Below are positions 11,083 to 22,720 of a stretch of 64,000 bases of DNA, piece by piece. A model generated the notes under the pieces. It was not told the origin of the DNA, made no database searches, and worked only from the letters and a program-made list of their open reading frames with translations. The DNA is from Brachionus manjavacas (Eukaryota > Rotifera > Eurotatoria > Ploima > Brachionidae): positions 2,294,001-2,358,000 of the forward strand of contig JAHQIY010000004.1 in NCBI GenBank assembly GCA_019054805.1. The letters are read 5' to 3'. Numbering within the stretch: position 1 is the first letter of the stretch; each line of letters opens with the position of its first letter. Position numbers and translations under genes: made by a program.

Positions 11083-12715
11083 TAAATGCAGTATAAGCTA
11101 AATTTAGTCTATTTTTAGAATTTTTTTTTTTAATCAATTAAAATGGTTTTGGGGGAAATAACTCTAAAAGAAGTCAATTTGAATTTTATCTTAGATTAGC
11201 TTCATTTTTTAATACTTGAAAGGTAGACATGAAATAAAAAAATAAAAATGAATAATTTATTTATCATCGATATTTAACTTTTTTTATTGATAGTCCAGTT
11301 TTCAAAAGACTTACTCAGAAATAAATCCCATTTTCTCATGTATCTTTAAATAAATTTATTTCACTCACGAACGAGAGATCAAAAATTTGAAACACTAAAA
11401 TATATTCTATTGGTACTTTTACAGATTTTGAAAATAAATTTTTACATTTTAAAAATTTTAAGAATTTTTGGTTTACTTTCCCAAGAAGCTAACATTCTTG
11501 TACAACTTTCTCTTATGGTGGAATTTTTGAATGTCGATATTTATGGTAAATACGAAAATGATTTTTTTAGAAATTTGGTGAAAAATGAATTTTCAATTTA
11601 TCTGAAAAAAATTTCAATTTTTGGGTAATTTTTTTATTTGAGAAAAAGGAAATAAAAATGTTTTTTTTTCAATTATTAATTTTTCGTCTTCGCTGATGTC
11701 AGAATTCCACCACTTTTCACAATCCACCATGACCACCATCTCAACCAAATAAGAAATTCTCCCGATTTATACAAGTTTGAATTTAGATTCAAATTAAAAA
11801 ATTTTATTTCATCAATATAGGTTCGATTTTGGTGTTAATTTAGAATTCAAATGATGCCATAAATGGAATCTCTAAAGAAAGAGGAAAAAGAAGATAAATT
11901 CGAAAGGACAAGAATTAATAGCTCAATCAGTAGAAAATTTCAAATGCTTTTTTATTTCAGTTTTTTTAAATATGCAGATAGGTTTTAAAATTAAATATAA
12001 GCTTAACAATATTTTAATTATTTAGGATCATAAGATTTTACACAAATTTAACCGAATAACATGTTTTAATGGATTTAAGTCCAAATCAATAAAAAATACT
12101 TAAAAATTCATTTAAAACCATTAAATTAAACTGAAAATTTTTGCATAATAACATTTGTTTGTGCATCTTGAATTCTCTAAAACTGATAGAATGACAAACA
12201 GACTTTTAAAAATGATAATTAAAAAGTTAATTATTCTGTCAACAACATTTAAAGCTTAACTGGCGAGCGTCTGTGCCATGCTTAAAAATGTTTTTTTTTG
12301 ATCATAAGTTTATTTATTTTATTAAGAAATTTCAACAAGGATAAGACGCTTACACAAAATAATTAGATTTGATTTGGTAAAAATGACAAAAACTCTTACG
12401 ACCAAAAAAGGACGATTTTTTATTTAAAACTTTGAACTTTCCTGAATGTTAGACCTACTGTAACAAAAAGAATAATTTAATTATCTTAAATAAATAGTGT
12501 AAGAAGATTTATTTTTAAAATAATTTCCAAAAATAATAAAAAATCAATTTTATTAATTTAAATTTATTTTAAAAAAATAATTCCAAGAATTTTGTTTTTT
12601 TTCAGGATTAAACTTTGCAAAATTACTAAATAAAAGTTTAGATTTTTATTTTCAAAATTTTAAGCATCAAAAACTACGAGGTATTGACTATGAGAATATT
12701 AAAAAGTTAAAATCC
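11083..12715. other. Gene desert
   Basis: AT-rich sequence with only short, low-complexity frames (for example a Leu/Ile/Asn-rich one at 11410-11628) that I do not believe are genes. Confidence 0.45.
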
Positions 12716-12717
12716 TT

Positions 12718-13025
12718 ACTGTACTTTTTGTACTTTATCATATTTTAAATTTATTTGGCCCTTTTCCTTTTTGTACTTTATGTAATTTCTGTTTGTCCTT
12801 ATTGGTATTAAAAAAAGGTTTTAATTAATCAATATTTTAATTATAAATTTTAAATTTAACTAATATTATTCTTACCTCCAACATACCTGAATCCCTAAAC
12901 CAGGGTTCCGTCCCGGACCCCCTTTAAGTTTTAATATAATGATTAAAATTACCATTAATTACAAAAAGTACAAAAAGGAACAGGGTCAATTAAATTTAAA
13001 TTATGATAAAGTACCAAAAGTGAAA
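12718..13025. repeat. Inverted repeat with GTACTTTTTGTAC motif
   Basis: The left arm (about 12718-12786) and right arm (about 12958-13025) are reverse complements with scattered differences. Both contain AAGTACAAAAAG words and a GGGCC/GGGTC block. The roughly 170-bp loop holds an unusual GC-rich string with GGGTTCCGTCCCGG. It looks like a MITE or fold-back element. No clear target duplication was found. Confidence 0.55.
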
Positions 13026-13029
13026 AAAC

Positions 13030-13925
13030 TAAAATGGTTTTTTAACAGTTTAATCTCATTGTCTGTCCATGAAAACTCCCTTGTTTTTTCTCATAAAAAT
13101 AGACAAAGGACGATTTTAATTATTGTAAAAATCAATTTTACAAATCAGTACTGCATAATCTTGTAATTTGGTTATAATTTTTTAAATTAATTTAGACCGA
13201 TTTTTAATGAAAAATTAATATTTAATAACATCATTTGACACACTGGAATAGGCCATATTCAAGCTCTAAATGGTTCACAGTCGTATGTTTTTTAAATTTG
13301 TAATTTTTTGAGCATTTTTAAAAATAATGTGCCCAAAAGAATACTCGCTCCTTTTTTAGATTATTTTGCTGTCTTTTTTATATTTTTAAAAAGAAAGGAA
13401 ATCTCGAAATATGATTGATAAGTGTCTATAATTCAAACAAAGATTTATAAAATGAAAAATTAAAATTTCTTATGATGCTTTCATTATTATATATTTCGAT
13501 CTAAAAATCTCCTGGAATTGTCTTAATCGTAAAATTTAAGTTAAGTTTCTGCAAGTCACGTTTGTCTCAATATTTACCTCACTCGAACTCTATTACAATT
13601 TTAAAATAATTAAAAAATAACTAGAAAAGTCACGATTATTTTCATTCTATTTTCGACTTAAAGACCATTAATGGCCACGTCTATGAAATCATTTATAACA
13701 GATTGAAGATTGTAATTAGTTATCAATATTAATTTATGCTCAATATTATTATATATTTAATTAATTTTTTTTTATTTTTCAATAGTTTAATATTAAATAA
13801 TAAAATTAATAATTAAATAAGTAAATAAAAAAATTGTTTTTTAGGGTATTTTTTTAACTTGGCAAGTACGATTTTTGGTCAGGATCATTTTTTTAAAAAC
13901 TAAATTTCGAAAAAATCATTTTTCA
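13030..13925. other. Gene-free AT-rich stretch
   Basis: No credible frame or repeat. Confidence 0.45.
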
Positions 13926-13929
13926 TTGC

Positions 13930-15155
13930 CTCAACAGGAATTTTCACTTTCATCTGGTTCGATGGCGTTTATGTTTTTCTTCAAATAATGTCTCTAGATT
14001 GTAACTCCATACTCAAAATGAAGTCGAACAACAGCCTTTTAAAGTCTCAATACTAAATCCTTATTCATTAAATTAAAAGTTCATTCCTAGAACGCAATTT
14101 GCTTTTTTGATCGATGAATTAATGTGAGTTGTCCATTTTATTTATTCAGATATTGTGATGTCGGATCTATTGCAATATGTGACCAGTTGGTCACATATTT
14201 GGTGAACCGTCAATCCTACTTAGTTATGTGATCAGGACTGTTCACCTATTACGTGACCATTAAATAATTAACCAAAGAAAAATTAAGATTAAAAAAACAT
14301 GGTCACTTAAATTTTTTTTTGGTCACATAAAATATTTGTTGGTAAACTAACTAATTTTTATCGAATAGTTTTAAAAAATACTAAAATGATTTTTTTTTAA
14401 AATGAAAATTTAAATTTTAAATTAATCGTGAAAAAGTTGACTAAATTTTGTTTTCTTAATTTTCATAAACAAAAATTTTTTTAAATCCTTTGAAAAATAA
14501 AGCAATATAAATCTGCGTTTAAATTAAAAAAAAATTAGTCAAATTTTAAAACACTAATTTTTTCATTTATTTACTGATCACGTAATAGGTGAACAATCCT
14601 GACCAACTAGTGGCATATTGCAATAGACCCGTGATGTCTAAGTCTCTAATTCGATTTAATGAGTTAGAATTTTGAGCATTAATTTGAGAAATAGCATTCA
14701 AGCTAAAAAGATTTTAGATCAATTGTACAATATGTTGTCAAATATCTTGTAGTCATCTGCATAGAGTATGTAACGTAATTATCCGAATTTTGTGACATGT
14801 AACTAGAAAATGACCACTGGTTTTAGAAAAGAGAAATGTTCAATTTTAATGACATGTCTTAAAAAATGAATAGATTTGACCCTTGTTAAAAAAAACATTC
14901 TACTTTGGCTTAATTTTCATTTTTTAAAGAATTTTATAAAAGCTTTGACAATTATTAAAGTTTTAAAATGGGTACAATTTTGAATAACATGTCACTAAAA
15001 TTAAAATTTATTAGTGTAATGGACAGGTGTTTAATAAAAATAACAAAGAGAATTGGACCGAGTACAGAGTCTTGTGGTACGACACAAATTACATCAAACC
15101 GTTCGGATTCTGTTTTATTGTTTGTCCCAATTTTTTTCTTGGTAATTCGTTCCAA
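13930..15155 (-). pseudogene. LINE fragment, interrupted by the element at 14163-14630
   Basis: Minus-strand pieces follow the order of a non-LTR reverse transcriptase. QDSVLGPILFVIF (about 15060-15155) is the 'PQGSVLGPLLF' block, YILYADDYKIF (about 14750) the active-site block, and LDITISE then IKWTTHINSSIKKANCVLGM (about 13990-14170) the thumb region. The last two are split by the inserted 468-bp element, whose removal together with one duplicated 8-mer makes the two sides continuous. Stops and frame changes are present. Confidence 0.65.
14163..14630. mobile_element. Non-autonomous DNA transposon, 8-bp TSD GTGATGTC
   Basis: The ends are GGATCTATTGCAATATG and, reversed, GGGTCTATTGCAATATG. 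The same 8-mer, GTGATGTC, stands at 14155-14162 and 14631-14638. The interior repeats GGTCAC/GTGACC and TTCACCTATTACGTGA words on both strands. It sits inside a LINE relic, so it is younger than that relic. The superfamily is uncertain: 8-bp duplications occur in hAT, P and Merlin elements, and a GG start is not the usual hAT end. The copy at 56126-56624 has related ends. Confidence 0.85.
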
Positions 15156-15159
15156 AATT

Positions 15160-15286
15160 TTTTTTTTTAAGTCCCAAGTCTTAAGTCAAGTCAAGTCAAT
15201 GACCTAAAATTTTTTTTTAGTCAAAGTTATGACTTGACTTTAATATTTTTTTTTCAAAGTCAAGTCAGTGACCTAAAATATTCTTT
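15160..15286. repeat. AAGTCA-rich repeat, partial copy of the 26405 MITE family
   Basis: CCAAGTCTTAAGTCAAGTCA at the left, then TGACTTGACTT and CAAAGTCAAGTCAGTGACC at the right, match the subterminal motif of the intact element at 26405-26695. The canonical terminal CAG and target duplication are not intact here. Confidence 0.55.
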
Positions 15287-15287
15287 T

Positions 15288-16486
15288 TAGTAGTAGTAGT
15301 ATGTTGAACTGCAACTCGGAAAAATACCCGAGCAGACCTCTAATGAGCTATAGCAGTCGCTTCTTTTTTCACAAGCCTATCATCTAATTTCGACTTAAAA
15401 ATATTCAACGTTTTTGCACTAACTATCTCTTCCGGCAATTGGTTTCATATGTTTACAACTCTATTTGTGAAAAAATGGAAACGCGAGGAACAGTTTTTTA
15501 TCTGTTCACGACGTAGAGTCTTTGAATGCCTTCTTAAGTCGTATACTTGACCACTTTGACCATAGGTTAATCCTTTTTTAAGCTTAACTTACTCAATTTT
15601 ATTAATTACCTTGAACGACTGGATCAGATCTCCTCTCAATCTTCTCGTTGTTAGGTTCGTCAGGCCGAATTCAGGTAAGCGTATTGAGTAAGCCAGGTGC
15701 TTTAAATTTGGAACTTACTTAGTAGCTCTACGTTGAATCTTTTCTATCATATCGATATCTTTTTTTAGGTAAAAGCAACAAGAAGTTATGGCAAATTCTA
15801 AGTGAGGTATGACCATTGAAGTGCACAGTAGTTTAATGTTGTTTACATTGGGATATCTAAGCGATTTTTTAAACATACCCAGAATCCTTTTAGCTCTAGC
15901 TGTGACATAGTACGCATACGGGGTAACCATTTGATAGGTCATGTGTAATCAGGTCCAGAGTCTCAAGTAAATTTGTACTGCAGGATCTCTGTGGAAGAAA
16001 ACCGTGCTGAGCTTTCACGATAAGCCTATTTTCTAGTAAGTGTTTGAGCATTACCTCTTTTAATAGACTTTCCATGACTTTACAGAGGATACAAGTTAGC
16101 GAAATAGGTCGATAACTTGAAGGTTGTAATCTGTTTCCTCCTTTATGAAGAGGAGTAACATAAGCATCTTTCCAGATGATTGGTACTATTCCAATCACAA
16201 AGTACTCGCGAAAAATAACGCTTATCGGAAATGAAAACGCTTTTTAGGACTAAGATTTTTATCATGTCTGGTCCCATGGTCTTATTTGGGTCCAGATTTT
16301 ACAGTTTGTCAGTAATTTTGTTAATACTAAACATTCCAACTGGATCGGGGTCACATACCTTACTGGTTTTAAAAAAAAATTTCGAAAAATTTGAATTAAC
16401 ATCTTGGTTAAAAACTGATTTAAAGTAATCATTTCAATAATTAGCAATCCCTGTAGGATCTTAAAAAAAATAAAGACATAACTCAA
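15288..16486 (-). pseudogene. LINE copy (Jockey/CR1-group), internally deleted
   Basis: Reading the minus strand from 16198, DAYVTPLHKGGNR, SSYRPISLTCILCKVME and HGFLPQRSCSTNLLE are the finger-domain blocks of a non-LTR reverse transcriptase. The frame then jumps to the C-terminal region (ARAKRILGMFKKSLRYPN, PHLEFAITSC, EKIQRRATK near 15715-15942), so the catalytic palm is missing. Downstream comes LTTRRLRGDLIQ and a WNQLPEE end, and the copy stops at a TAC-repeat tail (TAG on the plus strand) at 15288-15300. The copy cannot move by itself. Confidence 0.75.
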
Positions 16487-16489
16487 AAA

Positions 16490-18020
16490 AATAAAAATTT
16501 TTTTTTTTCTTTTTTTTTATCCATATCTTCTATCTTTCCTCTCTCCTCTTTAAACCAAAAAAAAATGTAGGCAGTATGAGGTCTCGCTTCGGATCAAAAG
16601 ATCATCTCTCTAAAATTATATATCTATCTATCCATCTGATTTAAATATGATAAATATAAATTAATTATTTCATAAATGGCATGTGTGAAAATTGAAAATT
16701 TCCAAATAATTTTTCTTAGACATTTTACTTTTCGATATTAATTTGTGTAGATTTTTAAATTTTCGATAGTATATCCGTTTCCCGTAATTAAGTTGAACGT
16801 TTTTAGTGGCACTTCAAAACTTGAAATTTGAATTCGCTGAATAATTTATCTAAGAAAGAAAATTAAAAACAATTAGTTGAAATAGCTAGAGGTTAAACAT
16901 GTTTAAATATTTGACAGTTCAGGAAAAAAAAAGAAAAAATTGCTATAGAATCTGACACATTTTTTTCAAAACTTTGATGTTTTTTTAGGTCTTGGCAATT
17001 GTGTGAACACTTATTCATTCAAACTTTGCTCACAAAATTGAATTTTAAATAATGAACAGAAAAAAAAAATTCACCAAACTTAAAAAAAAAGATTGACTGA
17101 TTCTTATCTGTACTTTTCAAATTCATAAGCCGAACGCCATTTTTTATTCCAGAATCAAAGGAAAGATTTTAGCCTTTAAAATTTTATTTGGCATTTATTA
17201 TTTGTCAAGTACAGTCTATGATCATTTAGAAGATGGGATGATTTTTTTTGCTTATTTTGATCTAACTTAATTTTTTGAATGTACAAAAAATGAAAAATAA
17301 AAACATTTTTTTAAATAACAGTTACTTTCTTCAAATAAGTACATACCGTATTCCTTTGTTTGATATTTCCGTCCATTAAGAACCTAGATCTTGAGACAAA
17401 ATGCCCAAAATTGACTAGAATAAATATTTATAGCGATTGTCAATTACGTTTGCCTCAAAATACCATTTCTCATTCAAAAAAAAATTATTAAATAAATTAG
17501 TTTATTTAAAAACTTATCTAGAAATTATTGTTTTTTTTGACAAATTTGGTTAATTAACTTCATGTTAAATTAGATAACTTTCAATTTAATCTTATTATTA
17601 TTGAAATGAATTAACCTCCTTTAAGGAGAAGTAAGAAGAAAAAAATAAAAAAGAGAGAAAAAAATAAATAAATTTTTTGTGTTTTTTTTTTAAATGAAAA
17701 CATTATTACCTAAAAAATTAATCAGATTAATCTTAAGATTTTTTTTAAGTTGGTTTATATTTGCTGTAATTTTTGAGGTTTCGATTTTAAAGTACTTGGA
17801 AATTAGTACCAAATCGGAGGAAAAAGATATATTAGAGGGGGGGGGGGTCATTTAGCATATATTTTAAAAATTGCGATGAGAGATAATTATATTTAATTGT
17901 ATCAATAAAAGTTAGTTTTGAAAAAAGATAAAGTTCATCAAAGTTGAATACTTTCAATACTTTTAAGACTCGAGATATGTGACAGTAGGATTTTAAACCA
18001 AAAATTTGTCTAATTAAGTT
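16490..18020. other. Gene desert with one poly-G run
   Basis: AT-rich and without credible genes. An uninterrupted run of 11 G at 17837-17847 stands out in this base composition. Confidence 0.45.
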
Positions 18021-18026
18021 GTTTTG

Positions 18027-18230
18027 TTATTTATTTATTGAATTCTTTATGGTCGAAATAAGAGTGAGAGCCTCAAGACCATATGTGAATTTAGATAAAC
18101 AATATGTTTTGCATATATATGATTTGAATTTAGGTGAAGAGGTAGGACTATTTTTAGGCAGAAGATAGGAAGTTCCAAAAAAGCTGCTCTGAACTTTTTT
18201 AAAATTTATAACTGCCTGTGCATAGTTCAA
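18027..18230 (-). pseudogene. LINE reverse transcriptase C-terminal fragment, different family
   Basis: The frame reads VQSSFFGTSYLLPKN, then SPKFKSYICKTYCLSKFTYG and LEALTL. This is the post-palm 'KS.F..L..LG......S...K...Y..Y..S...YG.E' region seen in some non-LTR elements. It differs in wording from the other LINE copies of the window, so it is probably another clade. Only about 68 codons survive. Confidence 0.5.
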
Positions 18231-18782
18231 GATTTGAATCTATAATGAATCCTAAGAATTCTAGCAGATTTTAATTTAATATGGTGAACAAACACAGAAG
18301 AAAAGCTTTGTCAGGAGATAACTAAAATGGGAAATACAACAAAATGTGATAAATAAGTCTTCCAAAAAAATTTATAAAAAGGAATCAAAATATTTAAAAT
18401 AGCAGTGATTTTTTTCTTTTAATATGTCTAAATTTACCTAATGGGTTTACATGATATGAAAAATATAGGAAGTAAGGTATAAAAAAAAGTCTTTTCACCG
18501 CTTTTTTTCTTCGGTGTAGTTTGTGGCATTTAAAAGATATTTCGCTTTCTTTTAAAAAATCAAGTTATGATATTCTATTCAATTAATTAATTAATAAATA
18601 TATAAAATATTTTTGGTTTTATTCAGAGTTTAGAAGCAAGAAAAAATTAGAATGTCATGGTAATAAATTTAGGGAAATAAACTTGAAAGAAAATTCAAAT
18701 TCAAAAATCTTATCTTTTTTTATTCGGTACAGACAACAAATAAATTAAAAAAAAATAAAAAAATCCAAGTGTAAAAAAAGTT

Positions 18783-19289
18783 GGGGCTTGTCAATTCTAT
18801 GACCACATGATCACAAAATTTACATAAATTTTTTAGCTTGTAAAAAATAAGACCCTGTGGTCACCAAATTTACTTTAAAAAAGAATTATGTAAATTACAA
18901 GAACACTTTTATTTTAAATTAAAAAAAATTAGTAGTGTGCGTCAAATTGACAATTCAATAAAAATAAATATTTGAAAAATTAAATTATTTTCTTTATTTT
19001 TGGATATAAATAATTTAATTTTGGGGTTGGTGCTTGGTTTACTGATTAATTAAACGTTGTGAATATAATTTAAGAAAAAGAAAATAATTTAATTTTTCAA
19101 ATATTTATTTTTATTAAATTGTCAATTTTACGCACACTACTAATTTTTTTTAATTTAAAATAAAAGTGTTCTTGTAATTTACATAATTCTTTTTTAAAGT
19201 AAATTTGGTGACCACAGGGTCTTATTTTTTACAAGCTAAAAAATTTATGTAAATTTTGTGATCATGTGGTCATAGAATTGACAAGCCTC
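18783..19289. mobile_element. Fold-back DNA element with 213-bp arms, 8-bp TSD AAAAAGTT
   Basis: Left arm 18783-18995 and right arm 19077-19289 are reverse complements with only a handful of differences; the loop is 81 bp. The outer ends are GGGGCTTGTC and, reversed, GAGGCTTGTC, flanked by AAAAAGTT at 18775-18782 and 19290-19297. The arms contain further inverted words such as GACCACATGATCAC and ACCCTGTGGTCACC. It encodes no protein and could form a long hairpin or cruciform. The high arm identity suggests recent origin or arm homogenisation. Confidence 0.88.
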
Positions 19290-19299
19290 AAAAAGTTAG

Positions 19300-19900
19300 C
19301 TAATTAACTAATTATGTTTTTTTTTCCAAGTCAAAAAAATTTTTAAGATCTTTTACGGTTCTTTAAAATATAAAAAAAATTTTAACTTGATATCTGTGTA
19401 AATTTATTTTTATTATTATATATGATTGATACTATGAAAGTTTCATTACTCAAAGAACTTTAAAAAAAGTAGATTTTTTAAAAAACAGAATTCTTAAAAA
19501 TATATAAGAGAATTTTTATTTCTTAAAATTGATCTTTCAAAAATATAAACTTAATTAATGAAAAAGAGACTTAGGAAAAATCTTTTATTTGATTAAAGAT
19601 CCAAAAATCAAATTGGAAAAGGCCTTGAGAAAAATAACTGAAAAAATAAAATTTTTAAATTTAATTTAATTAAATTTTATAACTAATCCTAAGCTATAAA
19701 AATTCTGGAAATGATAGAATTTGAATACCTAACTTTTAAATTTTTTTTTAAAAATCGATCAAAAAACAATAAAAATTATTTTATTTTTAAAATTTCTTTA
19801 ATAATTACCTAAAACCTTACAAACTAACCTATCGGGCTCTGGTTTAAAATGGTTGAGTTAATAAGTTAATAAATATTTTCTAAATTTTTTTTTTGTTCAA
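19300..19900. other. Gene-free AT-rich stretch
   Basis: I see nothing here. Confidence 0.45.
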
Positions 19901-19939
19901 TTACCGCTTGTCCTTCTAAATAACATCGAGGAGGAAATA

Positions 19940-20583
19940 GAAAAAAAAAAAGAAAATATCAAGACCGATTTACAAGTATATATCCGGAAGACAGAGATTC
20001 AATACAAATTGAAGAGCTAAGCTTTCGTCTTTTTCTGACTTCACAGCGTTTACTAGAAAACTTGCAATTGATTTTTGATTTTTAAAAAAATAAATCAATT
20101 GCAAAAGATGAAGACAATATGATCATAAATTACACCAACTCGACCATGGCTAATGTAGAAGTTAATAATCAAAATATCAAGACTTACCGATCGGCATTTG
20201 AACATTTAAATTTCAAATCTTTTGACGAATTCTATGGAATTTTGTTTAAAACTTGGGAAACAAGAATCAGCTGGGATAGTAACTCCGATAACTGGTTGCA
20301 AACAGCTAGTTGTTCCTGTCCTTCCTTCTTTAAAGGCGCTTGAGTACCAATCAGTAGCAGATAAAGAAGAGAGAGTTGTCAGCTCAATCAAAGTTCTAAA
20401 GCGAAAGATAACAGAAGTAGAGGAAGAAACTCCACAAGAAACAGTTATACCAACAAAAAAGAACAAAAAACAATTGATAAGGAAGCTTAAAAAGTAGTGC
20501 AAGCATCAACCAGCAGTGATATAATTAAGAAAGGAGAAGCTCCACTAAAGAGAGGTAGAGGTAGACCAAGAAAAAACTTATAA
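19940..20583 (+). pseudogene. MULE-type transposase C-terminus with SWIM-like half-motif and AT-hook
   Basis: Pieces of frame read DRDSIQIEELSFRLFLTSQR, YRSAFEHLNFKSFDEFYG and WDSNSDNWLQTASCSCPSFF. The last matches the C-x-C half of a SWIM zinc finger, common at the C-terminus of MULE transposases; the C-x-H half is not visible. A Lys/Glu-rich linker follows (EERVVSSIKVLKRKITEVEE), and the tail, after a frame change, ends LKRGRGRPRKNL and stop, a good AT-hook. No DDE core is present nearby, so this is a 3' remnant. Confidence 0.5.
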
Positions 20584-20589
20584 GATATT

Positions 20590-21320
20590 ATTTAATTTGG
20601 AATTATTTGAAATTTTTTATATTTCTTTTTTTTTTAAATCAATTTAATAAATAAAAATAAGAGATACTTTAAGTAAAATTAGTTGCTGTTTTATTTAATT
20701 TAGGAGACAGATTAATAAATATAAGTTAAGGGTATTTAGTAAAATAAGAGATAGAAAAATATTAGTGATCGATTAAGTACCTCCTTTTTCGTTCTATGAG
20801 ACGATATGATAACTTAAAAAAAAGCAGACTGTGGTAACAGTTAAAATTATATTTGAAATTATATGTTGATAATTTAAGGTTTGTTTTTAATTTACTTTAA
20901 GCCAAGGGGTTAAAAAGAAAATGAATTTGAGAAAAAAATTGTGTCGTTACCGAGTCTCCGTTTAGAATTATATCAAAGATTTTGTTATGTAGTTGAAGAA
21001 TTCAGGAAAAAATGTTTTTTTTTTTCTCGATTTTGTATCCTATTCCGATTTCGTACTTATTTTAGTGGAAGGTAAAATCAAAAATACCAAGACCATTCAA
21101 CTCACTGTTTTGTAGGTTATCTTCTCCGCTTTCAGAAAATATGCACATTTAATTTGATAAATTTTTTTTTTCTCTAGATATTTCCTTCGGAGTACAAGCA
21201 ACATGCACTCAAATATAAAGACTTTGAGAGGTGCTTGTTTTGAATTAGAAATGACGGATTTTTTAATTCAGGTTTGATCTGAGAAAATAATTGTTCCGTA
21301 ATTAATTTAAATCTAATTCA
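20590..21320. other. Gene-free AT-rich stretch
   Basis: No credible frame or repeat. Confidence 0.45.
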
Positions 21321-21323
21321 CGA

Positions 21324-22243
21324 ATGGTAAATGAGCCTAACCGGGTGACCTATTTTTTTTTTATTGCATATTTCGCACTCATTTTATTCAAAAACTCCAA
21401 AAATGCTCACCGAATTAGACCATTTTTTTCTAGTCACCCCTTTACCTCCTGCGGTTAATTGGGTGAATTAGGTTAACCCAGTTACCATGATTTTGTAAAT
21501 ATTTAGCCCGAGAACTCACCTCTTTTTCAAGATATTCACCGAATTCACCCAATTAGCCCAATAAGAATTAAAAAAAGGATTTTAAATGTTATTTTTAAAA
21601 ATATAAATATTTAAAATATTTTATTATTATTATTTTAAATATACGCTACAACACAACTTTTTAGAAAAAAATTTAAACGAATTATTAACGAATTCAAAAT
21701 AAATTTTATGTTTGATTTTTTTTTAGTTAAAAAAAACTGTCTCCGAATGTTGTATAAATTTGAAGCTTGAGTAGTGTTCATTTTTTTTCAAAAACATCTT
21801 TTTTTGCGTTATCAAGATCTTCCATGGAATACTTTTTTTTAACTTCTTTTTGTTTGCTCTGATTCATTTTTATAATATATTGACGATTTTTGATAATAAA
21901 GAATGAATATTTTTATCAAATAAAATCAAATTATTTTTGTAAAAACAGGAGAAACAAAATTTTAAATTTTTCCATAAAAAATGACGTCATTGTGATCATT
22001 TTTGTCCTTTCAGTCTAATTATGTTAAATATTTTATTTTTAGGGGTAAATGGGTGGGATTTTTGGGTATTGAGGTGATTAACCTCATTAACCTCTTAACC
22101 CATAAAAAATAACAACTTTAAACAACGGACCCATCGGCTATCTTAAAATTCTAGTAAAATTATTTTCTATTAATCAAGACCCGCTGAAAACGATAAGCAA
22201 ATAAGGTCAGTTCAAACTTGTTCCGTCATCGGATCAAAAATTG
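21324..22243 (+). repeat. Dispersed repeat, longer copy (partner at 35258-35872)
   Basis: It begins ATGGTAAATGAGCCTAACC and ends CGGATCAAAAATTG; the same limits occur, reversed, in the copy at 35258-35872. The interior carries many GGGTGA, TTAACC and CACCCAATTAG words on both strands. This copy has about 300 bp near its left end that the partner lacks. No target duplication or matching terminal inverted repeat was found, so the class is unknown. Confidence 0.75.
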
Positions 22244-22589
22244 TCAATCATAATTACTAATTTGAAAAATTCTACCGGATTAGCCGAAAAAAAACTTTGA
22301 ACTAAGAAAAAAAAGGTTTAAAAATTTTTTAAAAATATTTCTTATATATATTTGGATTCCTCTCTTCAAGATTTACAAGATTATGTGGGTTGTTGAAAAA
22401 AAAAATAAAACGACTGATTTATTTCGGTTTTTCAAATTACGTCACCGAATTTACATTAAATACATTTAGGCTGTGTTACCATAATTTAATTAAATTAAAT
22501 TAAAATCAGATATATTTTTAATTTGTTGCTTGTCTTTATTTATTTAAAAAAAAATTAAAAAAAATTTTTTGTTATAAAGTAAAATTTAA

Positions 22590-22720
22590 ATGCCTCAGTA
22601 TAGTCGTGTAAATCCGAACTTCCGGATGAAAAAATTGTTCAAAAACAAAAATTCGGAAAAAGATTACGTGTTTTGTTTGCAATTAATTTTTGATAAATTG
22701 GGACTAGGAAGAACAAGAAG
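22590..22720 (+). other. Candidate first exon of an unrecognised small gene
   Basis: An ATG frame of 43 codons with balanced composition (PQYSRVNPNFRMKKLFK, then SEKDYVFCLQLIFDKLGLGR) ends in AAG followed by a plausible donor, GTAATA. Two downstream candidates have good acceptors: 23939 onward (pyrimidine tract, then CTCTCCACAG) and a 24-nt microexon at 24226-24249 (TTTACAG before, GTAAGT after). Both keep a short open frame when joined. I do not recognise the product, and the AT-rich context makes chance splice sites common. Confidence 0.2.

Noticed and set aside
12939-13166. 75-codon plus-strand frame
   Set aside because: Lies across the right arm of an inverted repeat and is Lys/Asn/Ile-rich by composition.
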